Shown: in pieces, positions 1-8,335 of the stretch | Layout: the number at the start of each line of letters is the position of its first letter | Numbering within the stretch: position 1 is the stretch's first letter | Translations under genes and position numbers: made by a program | The notes under the pieces: model-generated | Databases searched by the model: none | Told to the model about the DNA's origin: nothing | Seen by the model: only the letters and a program-made list of their open reading frames with translations | NCBI GenBank assembly: GCA_965262565.1 | Contig: CBDHFQ010000019.1 | Coordinates: 1-35,127 of the forward strand | Source: CBDHFQ01 sp965262565 | Lineage (GTDB): Bacteria > Bacteroidota > Bacteroidia > J057 | Direction of reading: 5' to 3' | Length of the DNA stretch: 35,127 nucleotides

Positions 1-1
1 C

Positions 2-667
2 AATGAGTATTTCCAAGGACTTTTGAGGGAACGTGTATTATTTACTAATCCGGGAATAGCTCAGGAAATAATGGATCATCCTACAGGCTCCATACTTATT
101 TCCACCCATTATGGTAATTTTGAATGGATGGCTGCCAGATTGGATATAGAGTTAAATATACCTACTTATGGAATATATACTCCTCTTAAGGATAAAGCAA
201 TGGATCGTATTATAGGGAAAATGCGCAACAGATTTGGGATGCAATTGATACCAATGCATAAGGCTATGAGAATGAGTATCGAAATGTTGAGGGAGCAGGG
301 GATGATTGGGTTTATCTGCGATCAATCTCCCAGCAGAGAACCTAAACTCTTTTTTGGAGATTTTTTGGGTCGGCCTACAGCCACCCATATGGGTCCTTCC
401 AAATTGGCATTAAAACTCAAGAAGCCGATTTATTTCTCCGAGGTGAAAAAATTGAGAAGAGGACATTACTCGCTCACTATTCACCGATTACCTTTAGAGG
501 AGTTTCTTCCTTATTCTTTGGAAAACGTTTATCGGCTTACCGAATATCATATGGATCTTTTGGCAAATGAAATAAAAATAAATCCTCCCTACTGGTTGTG
601 GTCCCATAGAAGATGGAAACATCAACCTCAGCCTCAAGATGATATATCTATGAATATATCAAAGTAG
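2..667 (+). CDS. LpxL/HtrB-family lipid A (lysophospholipid) acyltransferase, 5' partial
   Basis: Membrane-associated acyltransferase of the LpxL/HtrB family, which adds a secondary acyl chain to lipid A precursors at the inner membrane. The reading frame is open back to the window edge (NEYFQGLL precedes the first possible TTG start at 23), so the N-terminus is missing; about 221 codons are present. The family motif H-x4-E is seen as HYGNFEW near the start, followed by DQSP and then FFGDFLGRPT, which sits where LpxL proteins have their second conserved block. The C-terminus ends in a WLWSHRRWKHQP stretch typical of the family. Bacteroidota usually encode one or two such enzymes, and the exact acyl donor cannot be told from sequence. 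The next gene lies 177 bases downstream and need not be in the same operon. Confidence 0.88.
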   Translation, partial: NEYFQGLLRERVLFTNPGIAQEIMDHPTGSILISTHYGNFEWMAARLDIELNIPTYGIYTPLKDKAMDRIIGKMRNRFGMQLIPMHKAMRMSIEMLREQGMIGFICDQSPSREPKLFFGDFLGRPTATHMGPSKLALKLKKPIYFSEVKKLRRGHYSLTIHRLPLEEFLPYSLENVYRLTEYHMDLLANEIKINPPYWLWSHRRWKHQPQPQDDISMNISK

Positions 668-844
668 AAAGTATTCCCCAAAAATTAGGCCTCCACTAAC
701 GGGGTCTTACAGAGGTAACAACTCCTTATTAATTTTACTGATGTTAAGTTTGATTGTCAAAAAAAGTAGGAAACATGAATAACTTTGTTGGAAAACTATT
801 ATTGTCTATTTTCGTTTTCTTTATAAATTCCAATAAGAAATTGT

Positions 845-1183
845 ATGCTTAATTTTTCGGAAATGATGGGCAAGATCCAGGAGATGCAATCTCGCCTCAA
901 AGAGGTTAAAGAGCAACTGGATGATATAACAGTGGAGTCTGAAGCGGGAGGAGGCATGGTTAAAGTTACTGCTAATGCTAACAGAAAAGTGCTGAAAATA
1001 AAAGTAGATCCAGATATCATTGATAAAGAGGATTCAGAAATGATGGAAGATCTTATTATAGCTGCAGTTAATAAAGCGTTAGAAGAGGCAGAAGCAAGAG
1101 GTAGAGAAGAATTACAGGATGCCACAAAGGGAATGATCCCCAATATTCCTGGTTTTGATTTAGGAAAATTTGGTATTAGCTAA
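845..1183 (+). CDS. YbaB/EbfC family nucleoid-associated protein
   Basis: Small DNA-binding protein of the YbaB/EbfC family, 112 residues, the usual family length. It starts with an amphipathic helix (MLNFSEMMGKIQEMQSRLKE) and continues with the hallmark EAGGGMVKVTANANRKVLKIKVDP strand region at about residues 37-60, then an acidic helix and a C-terminal PNIPGF segment. Family members form tweezer-like dimers that bind DNA with little specificity. In many bacteria the gene lies between dnaX and recR; neither is present here. It is followed after a short gap by a glycosyltransferase gene on the same strand, so the two could be co-transcribed. The start is the first ATG that preserves the N-terminal helix. 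Confidence 0.93.
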   Translation: MLNFSEMMGKIQEMQSRLKEVKEQLDDITVESEAGGGMVKVTANANRKVLKIKVDPDIIDKEDSEMMEDLIIAAVNKALEEAEARGREELQDATKGMIPNIPGFDLGKFGIS

Positions 1184-1206
1184 TACAAATTTTGCCTTTT
1201 CGATTT

Positions 1207-2232
1207 ATGAAACATGTTTCAGTTGTTATCCTTAATTGGAACGGTAAACATTGGTTAGAAGCCTTTCTCCCCTCGGTCTCATCAAGTACCTATCCGCAAC
1301 TCGACATCATTGTCATTGATAACGCATCTACAGATGATAGTGTAGAATTCTTACATTCGACTTATCCAGCTGTAAAAGTATACATTTGGGATCAGAACTA
1401 CGGATTTACGGAAGGATATAACAAAGTTCTTCCATATTTAGATACTCCATACTTTGTATTACTTAATAGTGATGTAGAGGTTAGGGAAAATTGGATTGAA
1501 CCTTTAGTAAACCTGATGGAGTCTGATGCTAACATCATAGCAGTACAGCCTAAGATATTATCATATCATGAAAAACATCTTTTCGAATATGCAGGTGCTG
1601 CTGGAGGGTTTATAGATAAATTTGCGTATCCTTTTTGCAGAGGTAGGTTGTTTGATGAGTTGGAAGAAGATAAAGGCCAATACGAGTTACCTCTTGAAGT
1701 TTTTTGGGCCAGTGGTGCCTGTAGTATGTTAAGAACCTCTTTGGTTCGTAAAATAGGCCTATTTGAATCACGTTTTTTTGCACATATGGAAGAGATTGAC
1801 TTTTGCTGGCGAGCTCATAATCTTGGATACAAGGTGATGTGCGAACCTAAAAGTGTGGTTTATCACGTGGGAGGTGGCACCTTGCCTCAATCCAGCCCAA
1901 GAAAAACTTTTCTAAATGTCCGCAATAGTTTATCTATGATGTACATGAATCTGCCATCAAGTCATTTATTTGGAAGAATAATGGCTAGATTGTTATTAGA
2001 TGGAGTATGGTCAATAAAGCTACTTACAGAGGGTAACGTGAAGGGAGTAGGAGCTATCATCAAAGGGCATGTTCAATTCTATGCTCAACTAGGATATTGG
2101 CACAAACGCAGAAAAGAAATATATCAATCTGTTAAGCCAACATTTATTCACTCAGGCATATATCCTAAAAGTATAGTTTGGGCATTTTTTGTTAAAGGAA
2201 AAAGGTCTTGGAACGCATTATTCGGAAATTGA
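1207..2232 (+). CDS. Family 2 glycosyltransferase (rhamnosyltransferase-like)
   Basis: GT-A fold glycosyltransferase of family GT2, 341 residues, probably adding a sugar to a surface polysaccharide or glycan at the cytoplasmic membrane. Seen in order: VVILNWNG (residues 6-13), DNASTDDS (about 38-45), the metal-binding NSD of LLNSDVEV (about 87-89), an acceptor-site EEIDFCWRA, and YHVGGGT. This pattern matches the dTDP-rhamnosyl transferase RfbF-like subgroup, but donor and acceptor cannot be assigned. I chose ATG at 1207 because VVILNWNG then follows at the normal distance; an in-frame TTG at 1192 would add five residues. No other polysaccharide genes are nearby. The gene ends about 80 bases before the shared terminator with topA. 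Confidence 0.9.
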   Translation: MKHVSVVILNWNGKHWLEAFLPSVSSSTYPQLDIIVIDNASTDDSVEFLHSTYPAVKVYIWDQNYGFTEGYNKVLPYLDTPYFVLLNSDVEVRENWIEPLVNLMESDANIIAVQPKILSYHEKHLFEYAGAAGGFIDKFAYPFCRGRLFDELEEDKGQYELPLEVFWASGACSMLRTSLVRKIGLFESRFFAHMEEIDFCWRAHNLGYKVMCEPKSVVYHVGGGTLPQSSPRKTFLNVRNSLSMMYMNLPSSHLFGRIMARLLLDGVWSIKLLTEGNVKGVGAIIKGHVQFYAQLGYWHKRRKEIYQSVKPTFIHSGIYPKSIVWAFFVKGKRSWNALFGN

Positions 2233-2304
2233 ATTGCCGCTCGAAAGGCTGGTAATGTATTTATTGTCCACCTATCAGACCTGTCTTATGAGAATATCTT
2301 TTCG

Positions 2305-2340
2305 AAAAAAAAGAAGTCTATGAAGACTTCTTTTTCTTTT
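2305..2340. terminator. Bidirectional intrinsic terminator between the GT2 gene and topA
   Basis: A perfect 8-bp stem, AGAAGTCT (2312-2319) and AGACTTCT (2324-2331), with a 4-base loop. It is flanked by an A run on the left and a T-rich run on the right, so it can terminate transcription from both sides. It serves the converging glycosyltransferase and topA genes. The topA stop codon (2318-2320) lies inside the stem, and the lysine/serine-rich end of TopA is encoded by the terminator sequence. Confidence 0.85.
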
Positions 2341-4642
2341 TTCCACCTCTCTTAGGTTTGTTTTTACTTTCTTCAAACAGTCTTTCGCAATCTTCTAAGG
2401 TTAGGTTCTCAGGAGCTACATCTTTCGGAATTTTCACATTTTTCCCGTGAATCTTGATATAAGGTCCCCATCTCCCTCTAAGAATTTGCGCTTCATCATT
2501 AAACTTGACAATAATTTTATTAGCCTCTACTTCTCTTTTCTTTTTAATTAATTCTACAGCCCGATCAAACTGTATGGTATAGGGATCATCTTCTTCCTCT
2601 AATGAGGCAAATAAACCTCCTAGTTGCACATAAGGGCCATATCTACCAATATTTGCTTTCACAGGTTGTTCCTCAAATTCTCCTAATACTCTTGGAAGTT
2701 TGAATAGTTCCATCGCTTCTTCCAGGGTGATTGTTTCTAAGCGTTGGTCAGCTCTTAATTTAGCGTATTTTGGTTTCTCTTCATCATCACTTCGTCCAAT
2801 TTGGACCATTGGCCCATATCTACCTAATCTAGCAATAACCGGTTTACCTGTTTTGGGATCTTCTCCTAACTCCCGATCCCCTCCGGCTCTTTCTGCATTT
2901 TCCTGGGTGTGTTTTAACAATGGATCAAAATTCTCGTAAAACTTAGCGATCATATCTCTCCAGATCATCTCTCCATCCGCAATTCTGTCAAATTCCTCCT
3001 CTACTTTTGCAGTGAATGAATAGTCCAGGATAGAAGGGAAAAAACGAACGAGAAAATCACTTACCACCATCCCTAGATCTGTGGGAATTAATTTATTTTT
3101 TTCCGCACCAACAATTTCCGTTTTAATACCCTCTTCAATCTTATCTGCAATGAGGATAAGCTTTCTACTATCTCTGGAAGTTCCTTCTCTAACCTCTTTT
3201 TTAACATAATCTCTCTTTTGGATAGTTGAAATAGTTGGGGCATAAGTAGAAGGACGTCCAATACCTAACTCTTCTAATTTTTTTACAAGGCTGGCTTCAG
3301 TAAATCTGGCAGGAGGTCTTGTAAATCTTTCCAATGCTATCATCTCTACTAATCCCAACTCCTGTCCTATGTTCATTGGCGGTAAAACTCCTTTACTTTC
3401 TTCTTCCTCGTCATCATCATCATCTCTAGATTCAAAATACACTTTTAAGAAACCATCAAATTTCAGCACCTCCCCTTTAGCCTTGAATACAGCTTGATTA
3501 GTTGATACTTCTATATCTACCGTAGTTTTTTCCAACTCTGCATCAGCCATTTGAGATGCCAGGGTTCTCTTCCATATCAGTTCGTAAAGTCGCTTTTCAT
3601 TTCGTTCTCCTTCTTCAATTTTGGCTATTGATAAATTAGTGGGCCTGATAGCTTCGTGTGCTTCCTGAGCAGAAGAATTTTTATTTTTGTATTTTTTAGT
3701 TCTTGAATAAGGGGTGCCGTATTTATCTACAATTACTTCTTTTGCTTGTGAAAGTGCTTCATCCGATAGACTAACACTGTCTGTACGCATATAGGTAATC
3801 AATCCATTTTCATATAATATCTGAGCTACCCGCATGGTTTGACCTACTGAAAAGCTCAACTTTCTACTTGCTTCTTGTTGTAAGGTCGATGTAGTAAATG
3901 GTGCCGCAGGACTTTTCTTAGCTGGCTTGGTCACCAGATTAGTAATGGTATAAGTGGCCCCTTTACATGATTCCAGAAAAGCCTTTGCGTCTTCTATAGT
4001 AGGTATTTTGCTCGCTAACTCAGCTTTAATTTGTGCACCACCTCCAAGCTCAAATATAGCTGATACTTTAAAAGAAGCGGTAGGGCTGAACTTCATGATG
4101 TCCCTTTCCCGCTCAACAATTAATCTAACGGCTACAGACTGAACTCGACCGGCAGATAATCCCACTCTAACTTTTCTCCATAGAATAGGAGAAAGCCCAA
4201 AACCAACAATTCGGTCTAATACTCTTCTTGCCTGTTGGGCATTAACCAGATCCTTATTAATATTTCTGGGATTTGCTATCGCTCTTTGAATAGCTGGTTT
4301 GGTGATTTCATTAAATACAATTCTTCGAGTAGTCTCTAAATCCAACCCTAAGACATTAGCCAAATGCCAACTAATAGCTTCTCCCTCACGGTCTTCATCT
4401 GTAGCCAACCATACCGTTTCATAATCCTTTATGAGCTTTTTTAGTTCTTTAATAACCGCCTTTTTATCAGCAATAATCTCATATTTGGGTTCGAAACCAT
4501 TCTCGATATCTATAGCATCTTTCCCTTTAGGAAGATCTCTAATATGACCATAACTAGCTCTTACCGTGAAGTCTTTACCCAGATATTTTTCGATCGTCTT
4601 TGCCTTGGCAGGCGATTCTACTATTAATAAATTTTTTGCCAT
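2318..4642 (-). CDS. topA: DNA topoisomerase I (type IA)
   Basis: Type IA topoisomerase of 774 residues that relaxes negative supercoils through a 5'-phosphotyrosine intermediate. The TOPRIM domain is at the start (LLIVESPAKAKTIEKYLG, then ATDEDREGEAISWH), followed by SAGRVQSVAVRLI. The catalytic tyrosine is in ITYMRTDS at about residue 284, and GIGRPSTYAPTI follows. The C-terminus carries repeats with a Gly-Arg-(Tyr/Trp)-Gly-Pro core (RLGRYGPMVQIG, IGRYGPYVQLGG, RGRWGPYIKIHG) in place of the four-cysteine zinc ribbons of E. coli TopA, then a basic tail GGKKKKKSS. The ATG at 4642 is preceded by a Shine-Dalgarno-like GAGAGGAAAC, which favours it over an upstream in-frame TTG at 4654. The gene is monocistronic here. 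Confidence 0.97.
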   Translation of the reverse strand: MAKNLLIVESPAKAKTIEKYLGKDFTVRASYGHIRDLPKGKDAIDIENGFEPKYEIIADKKAVIKELKKLIKDYETVWLATDEDREGEAISWHLANVLGLDLETTRRIVFNEITKPAIQRAIANPRNINKDLVNAQQARRVLDRIVGFGLSPILWRKVRVGLSAGRVQSVAVRLIVERERDIMKFSPTASFKVSAIFELGGGAQIKAELASKIPTIEDAKAFLESCKGATYTITNLVTKPAKKSPAAPFTTSTLQQEASRKLSFSVGQTMRVAQILYENGLITYMRTDSVSLSDEALSQAKEVIVDKYGTPYSRTKKYKNKNSSAQEAHEAIRPTNLSIAKIEEGERNEKRLYELIWKRTLASQMADAELEKTTVDIEVSTNQAVFKAKGEVLKFDGFLKVYFESRDDDDDEEEESKGVLPPMNIGQELGLVEMIALERFTRPPARFTEASLVKKLEELGIGRPSTYAPTISTIQKRDYVKKEVREGTSRDSRKLILIADKIEEGIKTEIVGAEKNKLIPTDLGMVVSDFLVRFFPSILDYSFTAKVEEEFDRIADGEMIWRDMIAKFYENFDPLLKHTQENAERAGGDRELGEDPKTGKPVIARLGRYGPMVQIGRSDDEEKPKYAKLRADQRLETITLEEAMELFKLPRVLGEFEEQPVKANIGRYGPYVQLGGLFASLEEEDDPYTIQFDRAVELIKKKREVEANKIIVKFNDEAQILRGRWGPYIKIHGKNVKIPKDVAPENLTLEDCERLFEESKNKPKRGGKKKKKSS

Positions 4643-4917
4643 GTTTCCTCTCAAATTTCTGATCTGCCAGCATGAGCTAAATTAAAAAACTTAAAATTAA
4701 CACACAGTTGGCACTTTTGTGTTTTTCTAACTTTTACGATAAAGTTATATTTTTATTATTTAGCTTATTCGGAACTACTATTCTTTTGTTGTTATGTTAT
4801 AATACTTATATCGTTAATAATTGGAAGAAATAGTTATTAATGAAACACAATTAGGTATAAAAGTGTAATAATATTTAATTAATTTTAGAATTTACTAAGT
4901 AAATAGGGGAATACGAT

Positions 4918-6267
4918 ATGTTTGAGAATTTATCGCATAATATAGATCAAGCTTTTAAGAAACTGAAGGGGCAGGGAAGAATTACTGAGATAAATGTCGC
5001 CGAAACCCTTAAAGAAATTAGGAGAGCTTTAATCGATGCGGATGTAAATTATAAAGTTGCTAAGGAATTTACTAAAAAAGTAAAGGAGGAAGCCTTAGGA
5101 AGAGATGTGCTTATTTCTGTTACTCCCGGCCAGTTAATGGTAAAAATTGTGCATGAGGAGTTAGCAAAGCTTATGGGAAGTGAGAATGTAGGGCTGACAT
5201 TTGCGAAGCAACCTCCCTCAGTTATATTAATTTCGGGTTTACAGGGATCTGGGAAAACGACTTTTTCCGGTAAGCTTGCGCGTTACCTGAAAAGTAAGGG
5301 GAAAAATCCTATTTTAGTAGCTGGGGATGTTTATCGCCCTGCTGCCATTGATCAGTTAGGAGTATTAGGAGAACAGGTTGAAGTGGAAGTATATAAAGAA
5401 GAGGAAAATAAAAATCCAATTCAAATTGCTTCAAACGCGATCAAATATGCCAAGCAGCATGGAAAGGATCTCGTGATTGTAGATACCGCAGGCCGATTAG
5501 CTGTGGATGAAGAAATGATGCAGGAGATAGAGGCTATTAAAGCTGCGGTTAATCCCGATGAAATTTTATTTGTGGTAGACGCTATGACGGGACAAGATGC
5601 TGTTAATACCGCAAAAGTCTTTAATGAGCGGCTGGATTTTGATGGAGTGGTACTCACAAAATTAGATGGTGATACACGTGGGGGAGCGGCTATATCTATT
5701 AGATCTGTTGTAGACAAACCTATTAAATTTATAAGTACAGGAGAAAAACTGGATGCGCTGGATTTATTTTATCCCGAGCGTATGGCTTCCCGGATTTTGG
5801 GAATGGGAGATGTACTTACGCTTGTAGAAAGGGCACAACAACAATTTGACCAGGAGGAGACAGCCCGTCTTCAGAAAAAAATAAGAAAAAATGAATTAGA
5901 TTTTGAGGATTTTCTAGGTCAAATTCAGGCAATTAAAAAGATGGGAAATATAAAAGATCTCATCAGCATGATACCTGGAATGGGGAAGTTGACAAAAAAT
6001 TTGGATATAGAGGATGATGCATTTAAACATATTGAAGCAATTATTTATTCAATGACCCCTCAGGAGCGTTCTCAACCTAATCTTATCAATGGGTCCCGAA
6101 GAAAAAGAATCGCCGGGGGATGTGGAAGACCAGTGAGGGAAGTCAATGAATTGATTAAACAATTCCATGCTATGAAAAAGGCGATGAAGAAAATGAATAA
6201 ACTTTCAAGAGGAGGTAAAATGGCGCGCATGATGAATAGCACTCAGATGTTAGGAAGAAAGCGCTAA
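4918..6267 (+). CDS. ffh: Signal recognition particle protein Ffh (SRP54)
   Basis: GTPase subunit of the signal recognition particle, 449 residues, which binds signal sequences with the 4.5S RNA and hands ribosomes to FtsY at the membrane. The N domain is residues 1-90 (FENLSHNIDQAFKKL, ETLKEIRRALIDADV). The G domain shows GLQGSGKTTFSGKLARYL, DTAGRLAVDE, TKLDGDTRGGA and STGEKLD. The methionine-rich M domain covers the last 150 residues and ends RGGKMARMMNSTQMLG. The RNA-binding segment reads NGSRRKRIAGGCGRPVREVN, where most homologues have a Gly-Ser-Gly core; the cysteine and proline there are unusual. A purine-rich AGGGGA lies about 8 bases before the ATG. The 4643-4917 gap upstream, divergent from topA, must hold both promoters. 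Confidence 0.97.
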   Translation: MFENLSHNIDQAFKKLKGQGRITEINVAETLKEIRRALIDADVNYKVAKEFTKKVKEEALGRDVLISVTPGQLMVKIVHEELAKLMGSENVGLTFAKQPPSVILISGLQGSGKTTFSGKLARYLKSKGKNPILVAGDVYRPAAIDQLGVLGEQVEVEVYKEEENKNPIQIASNAIKYAKQHGKDLVIVDTAGRLAVDEEMMQEIEAIKAAVNPDEILFVVDAMTGQDAVNTAKVFNERLDFDGVVLTKLDGDTRGGAAISIRSVVDKPIKFISTGEKLDALDLFYPERMASRILGMGDVLTLVERAQQQFDQEETARLQKKIRKNELDFEDFLGQIQAIKKMGNIKDLISMIPGMGKLTKNLDIEDDAFKHIEAIIYSMTPQERSQPNLINGSRRKRIAGGCGRPVREVNELIKQFHAMKKAMKKMNKLSRGGKMARMMNSTQMLGRKR

Positions 6268-6316
6268 TAGAAAATGGAAATATATTTTAATGGCTTTCGG
6301 CTAAATTGACTCACAT

Positions 6317-7364
6317 ATGAATTTTTTGCGATTTACATTAATGGCTGTGTTATCAGTGATTTTTCTCTGTATGGAAATGTCTCTTATGTATGGTCAGGAG
6401 TATGTAGAGGCTTCTGAATCTTATGATTATGTGCTGGTAATTCATGGAGGTGCAGGTACTATTCGAAAGTCTTTGATGACTCCTGAAAAAGAAAATGCCT
6501 ATAAAGCAGCACTTCAACAGGCTATGGATGCAGGAGAAACTATACTAAAAGCTGGTGGAAGCAGTCTTGATGCAATTGAAGCAGCTATTCATATCCTGGA
6601 AGATTCTCCTTTATTTAATGCAGGAAAAGGCGCAGTGTTTACTCATGAAGAGACAGTAGAACTGGATGCTTCTTTTATGGATGGATCAAACCTGCAGGCA
6701 GGTGCTATTTCAGGAGTAACTAACGTTAAACATCCTGTCAGCGCTGCCAGGCAAGTAATGGAGTATTCTGAGCATGTGATGCTATCAGGAAAGGGAGCTG
6801 AAGCATTTGCCGAACAGAGAGGACTTACTATAGTAGATAATGAATATTTTCATACTGAACATCGCCTCAACCAATTACGGAGAAAAAAGGGAAGCGAAAA
6901 AGCTGAGATCCCTGAAGTGGATAATATCTCAGAACCTGTAGAAAAGAAATATGGTACTGTGGGGGCAGTAGCTATGGATAAGCAAGGGAATCTGGCTGCA
7001 GCTACTTCCACTGGAGGTATGACGAATAAGAGATTCGGTCGAATAGGTGATTCTCCTATTATTGGGTTCAGGCACCTATGCAAATAATGCATCCTGTGCA
7101 GTATCTTGCACGGGACATGGTGAATTTTTTATTAGAAATGTGGTAGCTTATGATGTTTCAGCACGAATGCTGTATGCTGATCAAAGTTTGGAAAAAGCAG
7201 GGAACTATATTATCCATGAGGTTCTTAAAGGTATGGGAGGAACAGGAGGATTTGTTGCAGTAGACAACAAGGGGAATATTCACATGCCTTTTAATACTGA
7301 AGGAATGTTTAGAGCTTATGTAAGGTCAGATGGTGATTCGAATATTTATATCTACAGAGAATAA
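6317..7364 (+). pseudogene. Isoaspartyl peptidase/L-asparaginase (Ntn hydrolase), interrupted by a +1 frameshift
   Basis: N-terminal-nucleophile hydrolase of the type 2 asparaginase/isoaspartyl peptidase family, which cleaves isoaspartyl dipeptides and asparagine after self-cleavage. It begins with a hydrophobic signal-like segment ending MYGQEYVEA, so it is probably exported. Family landmarks are VIHGGAGT, GSSLDAIEAAI, FNAGKGAVFT and the autoprocessing site KKYGTVGAVAMD with nucleophile Thr214. The frame breaks in the GGG at 7064-7066: the first frame runs to a stop at 7087 (GDSPIIGFRHLCK), while the +1 frame gives the expected SGTYANNASCAVSCTGHGEFF through to 7364. Removing one base restores a 348-residue protein, full family length. 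All other landmarks are intact, so this is either a very recent loss or a sequencing error. Confidence 0.85.
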
Positions 7365-7437
7365 CCATCATCGATAGATGACTAATCTAATCTTTCACAT
7401 ACTTTTTTATTAATTCAATACTTTTTATAATAATAAT

Positions 7438-8304
7438 ATGATTGATGCTTACTCAAAAGTATGTGTGGTAGGTGCTGGAACTATGGGGAATGGGATAGCA
7501 CATGTGTTTGCTCAGTACGGATATCAGGTTAACCTGGTTGATATTTCAGATACAGCCTTAAAAAAGGGCGTTCAAACTATATCTAACAACATTGATCGTC
7601 AAATCAAAAAGGGGATTCTTCAAGAGGATGATAAAAGTGGAATTATAGAAAGAATACATACCTATACCAACATTTCCAAAGGGGTTCACGACAGAGATAT
7701 TATCATCGAAGCAGCAACAGAAAAAACGAATGTTAAGCTTGCTATATTTAAGGAAATTGATGAGCAGAGTCCTAAGCAGGCTATTTTAGCTTCAAATACT
7801 TCTTCCATTTCTATTACTCTTCTAGGATCTGTTACTTCTCGCAGTTCACAGGTAATTGGTATGCATTTTATGAATCCTGTTCCTGTAATGAAATTAGTGG
7901 AAATCATCAACGGATTTGATACAGCTCCTGAAGTTAGTAAGCATGTGACTGAGTTAGCCACTGATATGCAAAAAATTCCGGTACTCGTGAATGACTATCC
8001 AGGATTTGTCTCCAACAGGATACTGATGCCTATGATTAATGAAGCAATCTATACCTATTATGAAGGTGTTGCTGATGTTGATGCAATTGACACTGTAATG
8101 AAATTGGGGATGGCCCATCCTATGGGGCCTTTACAATTGGCCGACTTTATAGGACTGGATGTTTGCCTATCCATTTTAGAAGTTCTGTATGATGGCTTTG
8201 GAAATCCAAAGTATGCGCCTTGCCCATTGCTCAAAAATATGGTAGTAGCAGGTCATTTAGGTAGAAAGTCAGGGAAAGGATTTTATACTTATACAAATAG
8301 GTGA
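7438..8304 (+). CDS. 3-hydroxybutyryl-CoA dehydrogenase
   Basis: NAD(P)-dependent 3-hydroxyacyl-CoA dehydrogenase of 288 residues, the short stand-alone form that interconverts acetoacetyl-CoA and 3-hydroxybutyryl-CoA. The Rossmann nucleotide-binding motif is GAGTMGNGIAHVFAQ near the N-terminus. It is followed by IIEAATEKTNVK, ASNTSSISIT, the catalytic-histidine segment IGMHFMNPVPVMKLVEI, then VNDYPGFVSNRILMPMINEA, GMAHPMGPLQLADFIGLD and the terminal HLGRKSGKGFYTY. All conserved blocks are present. It could work in butyrate or hydroxybutyrate metabolism or in degradation of fatty or phenylacetic acids; no thiolase or crotonase gene is nearby to decide. No clear Shine-Dalgarno sequence precedes the ATG. 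It converges closely (31 bases) with the next gene. Confidence 0.95.
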   Translation: MIDAYSKVCVVGAGTMGNGIAHVFAQYGYQVNLVDISDTALKKGVQTISNNIDRQIKKGILQEDDKSGIIERIHTYTNISKGVHDRDIIIEAATEKTNVKLAIFKEIDEQSPKQAILASNTSSISITLLGSVTSRSSQVIGMHFMNPVPVMKLVEIINGFDTAPEVSKHVTELATDMQKIPVLVNDYPGFVSNRILMPMINEAIYTYYEGVADVDAIDTVMKLGMAHPMGPLQLADFIGLDVCLSILEVLYDGFGNPKYAPCPLLKNMVVAGHLGRKSGKGFYTYTNR

Positions 8305-8335
8305 TACTAACGTTTTTGTGTTCTTATCCACAATT

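Noticed and set aside
152..388. Antisense open frames within large genes (for example opposite the acyltransferase, topA, pyc and trkH)
   Set aside because: They lie wholly within well-supported genes, have unlikely composition and no family features.
8324..8332. Single perfect DnaA box between the hydroxybutyryl-CoA dehydrogenase and propeller genes
   Set aside because: It is isolated and lies between converging genes; one chance match is expected in a low-GC window of this size.
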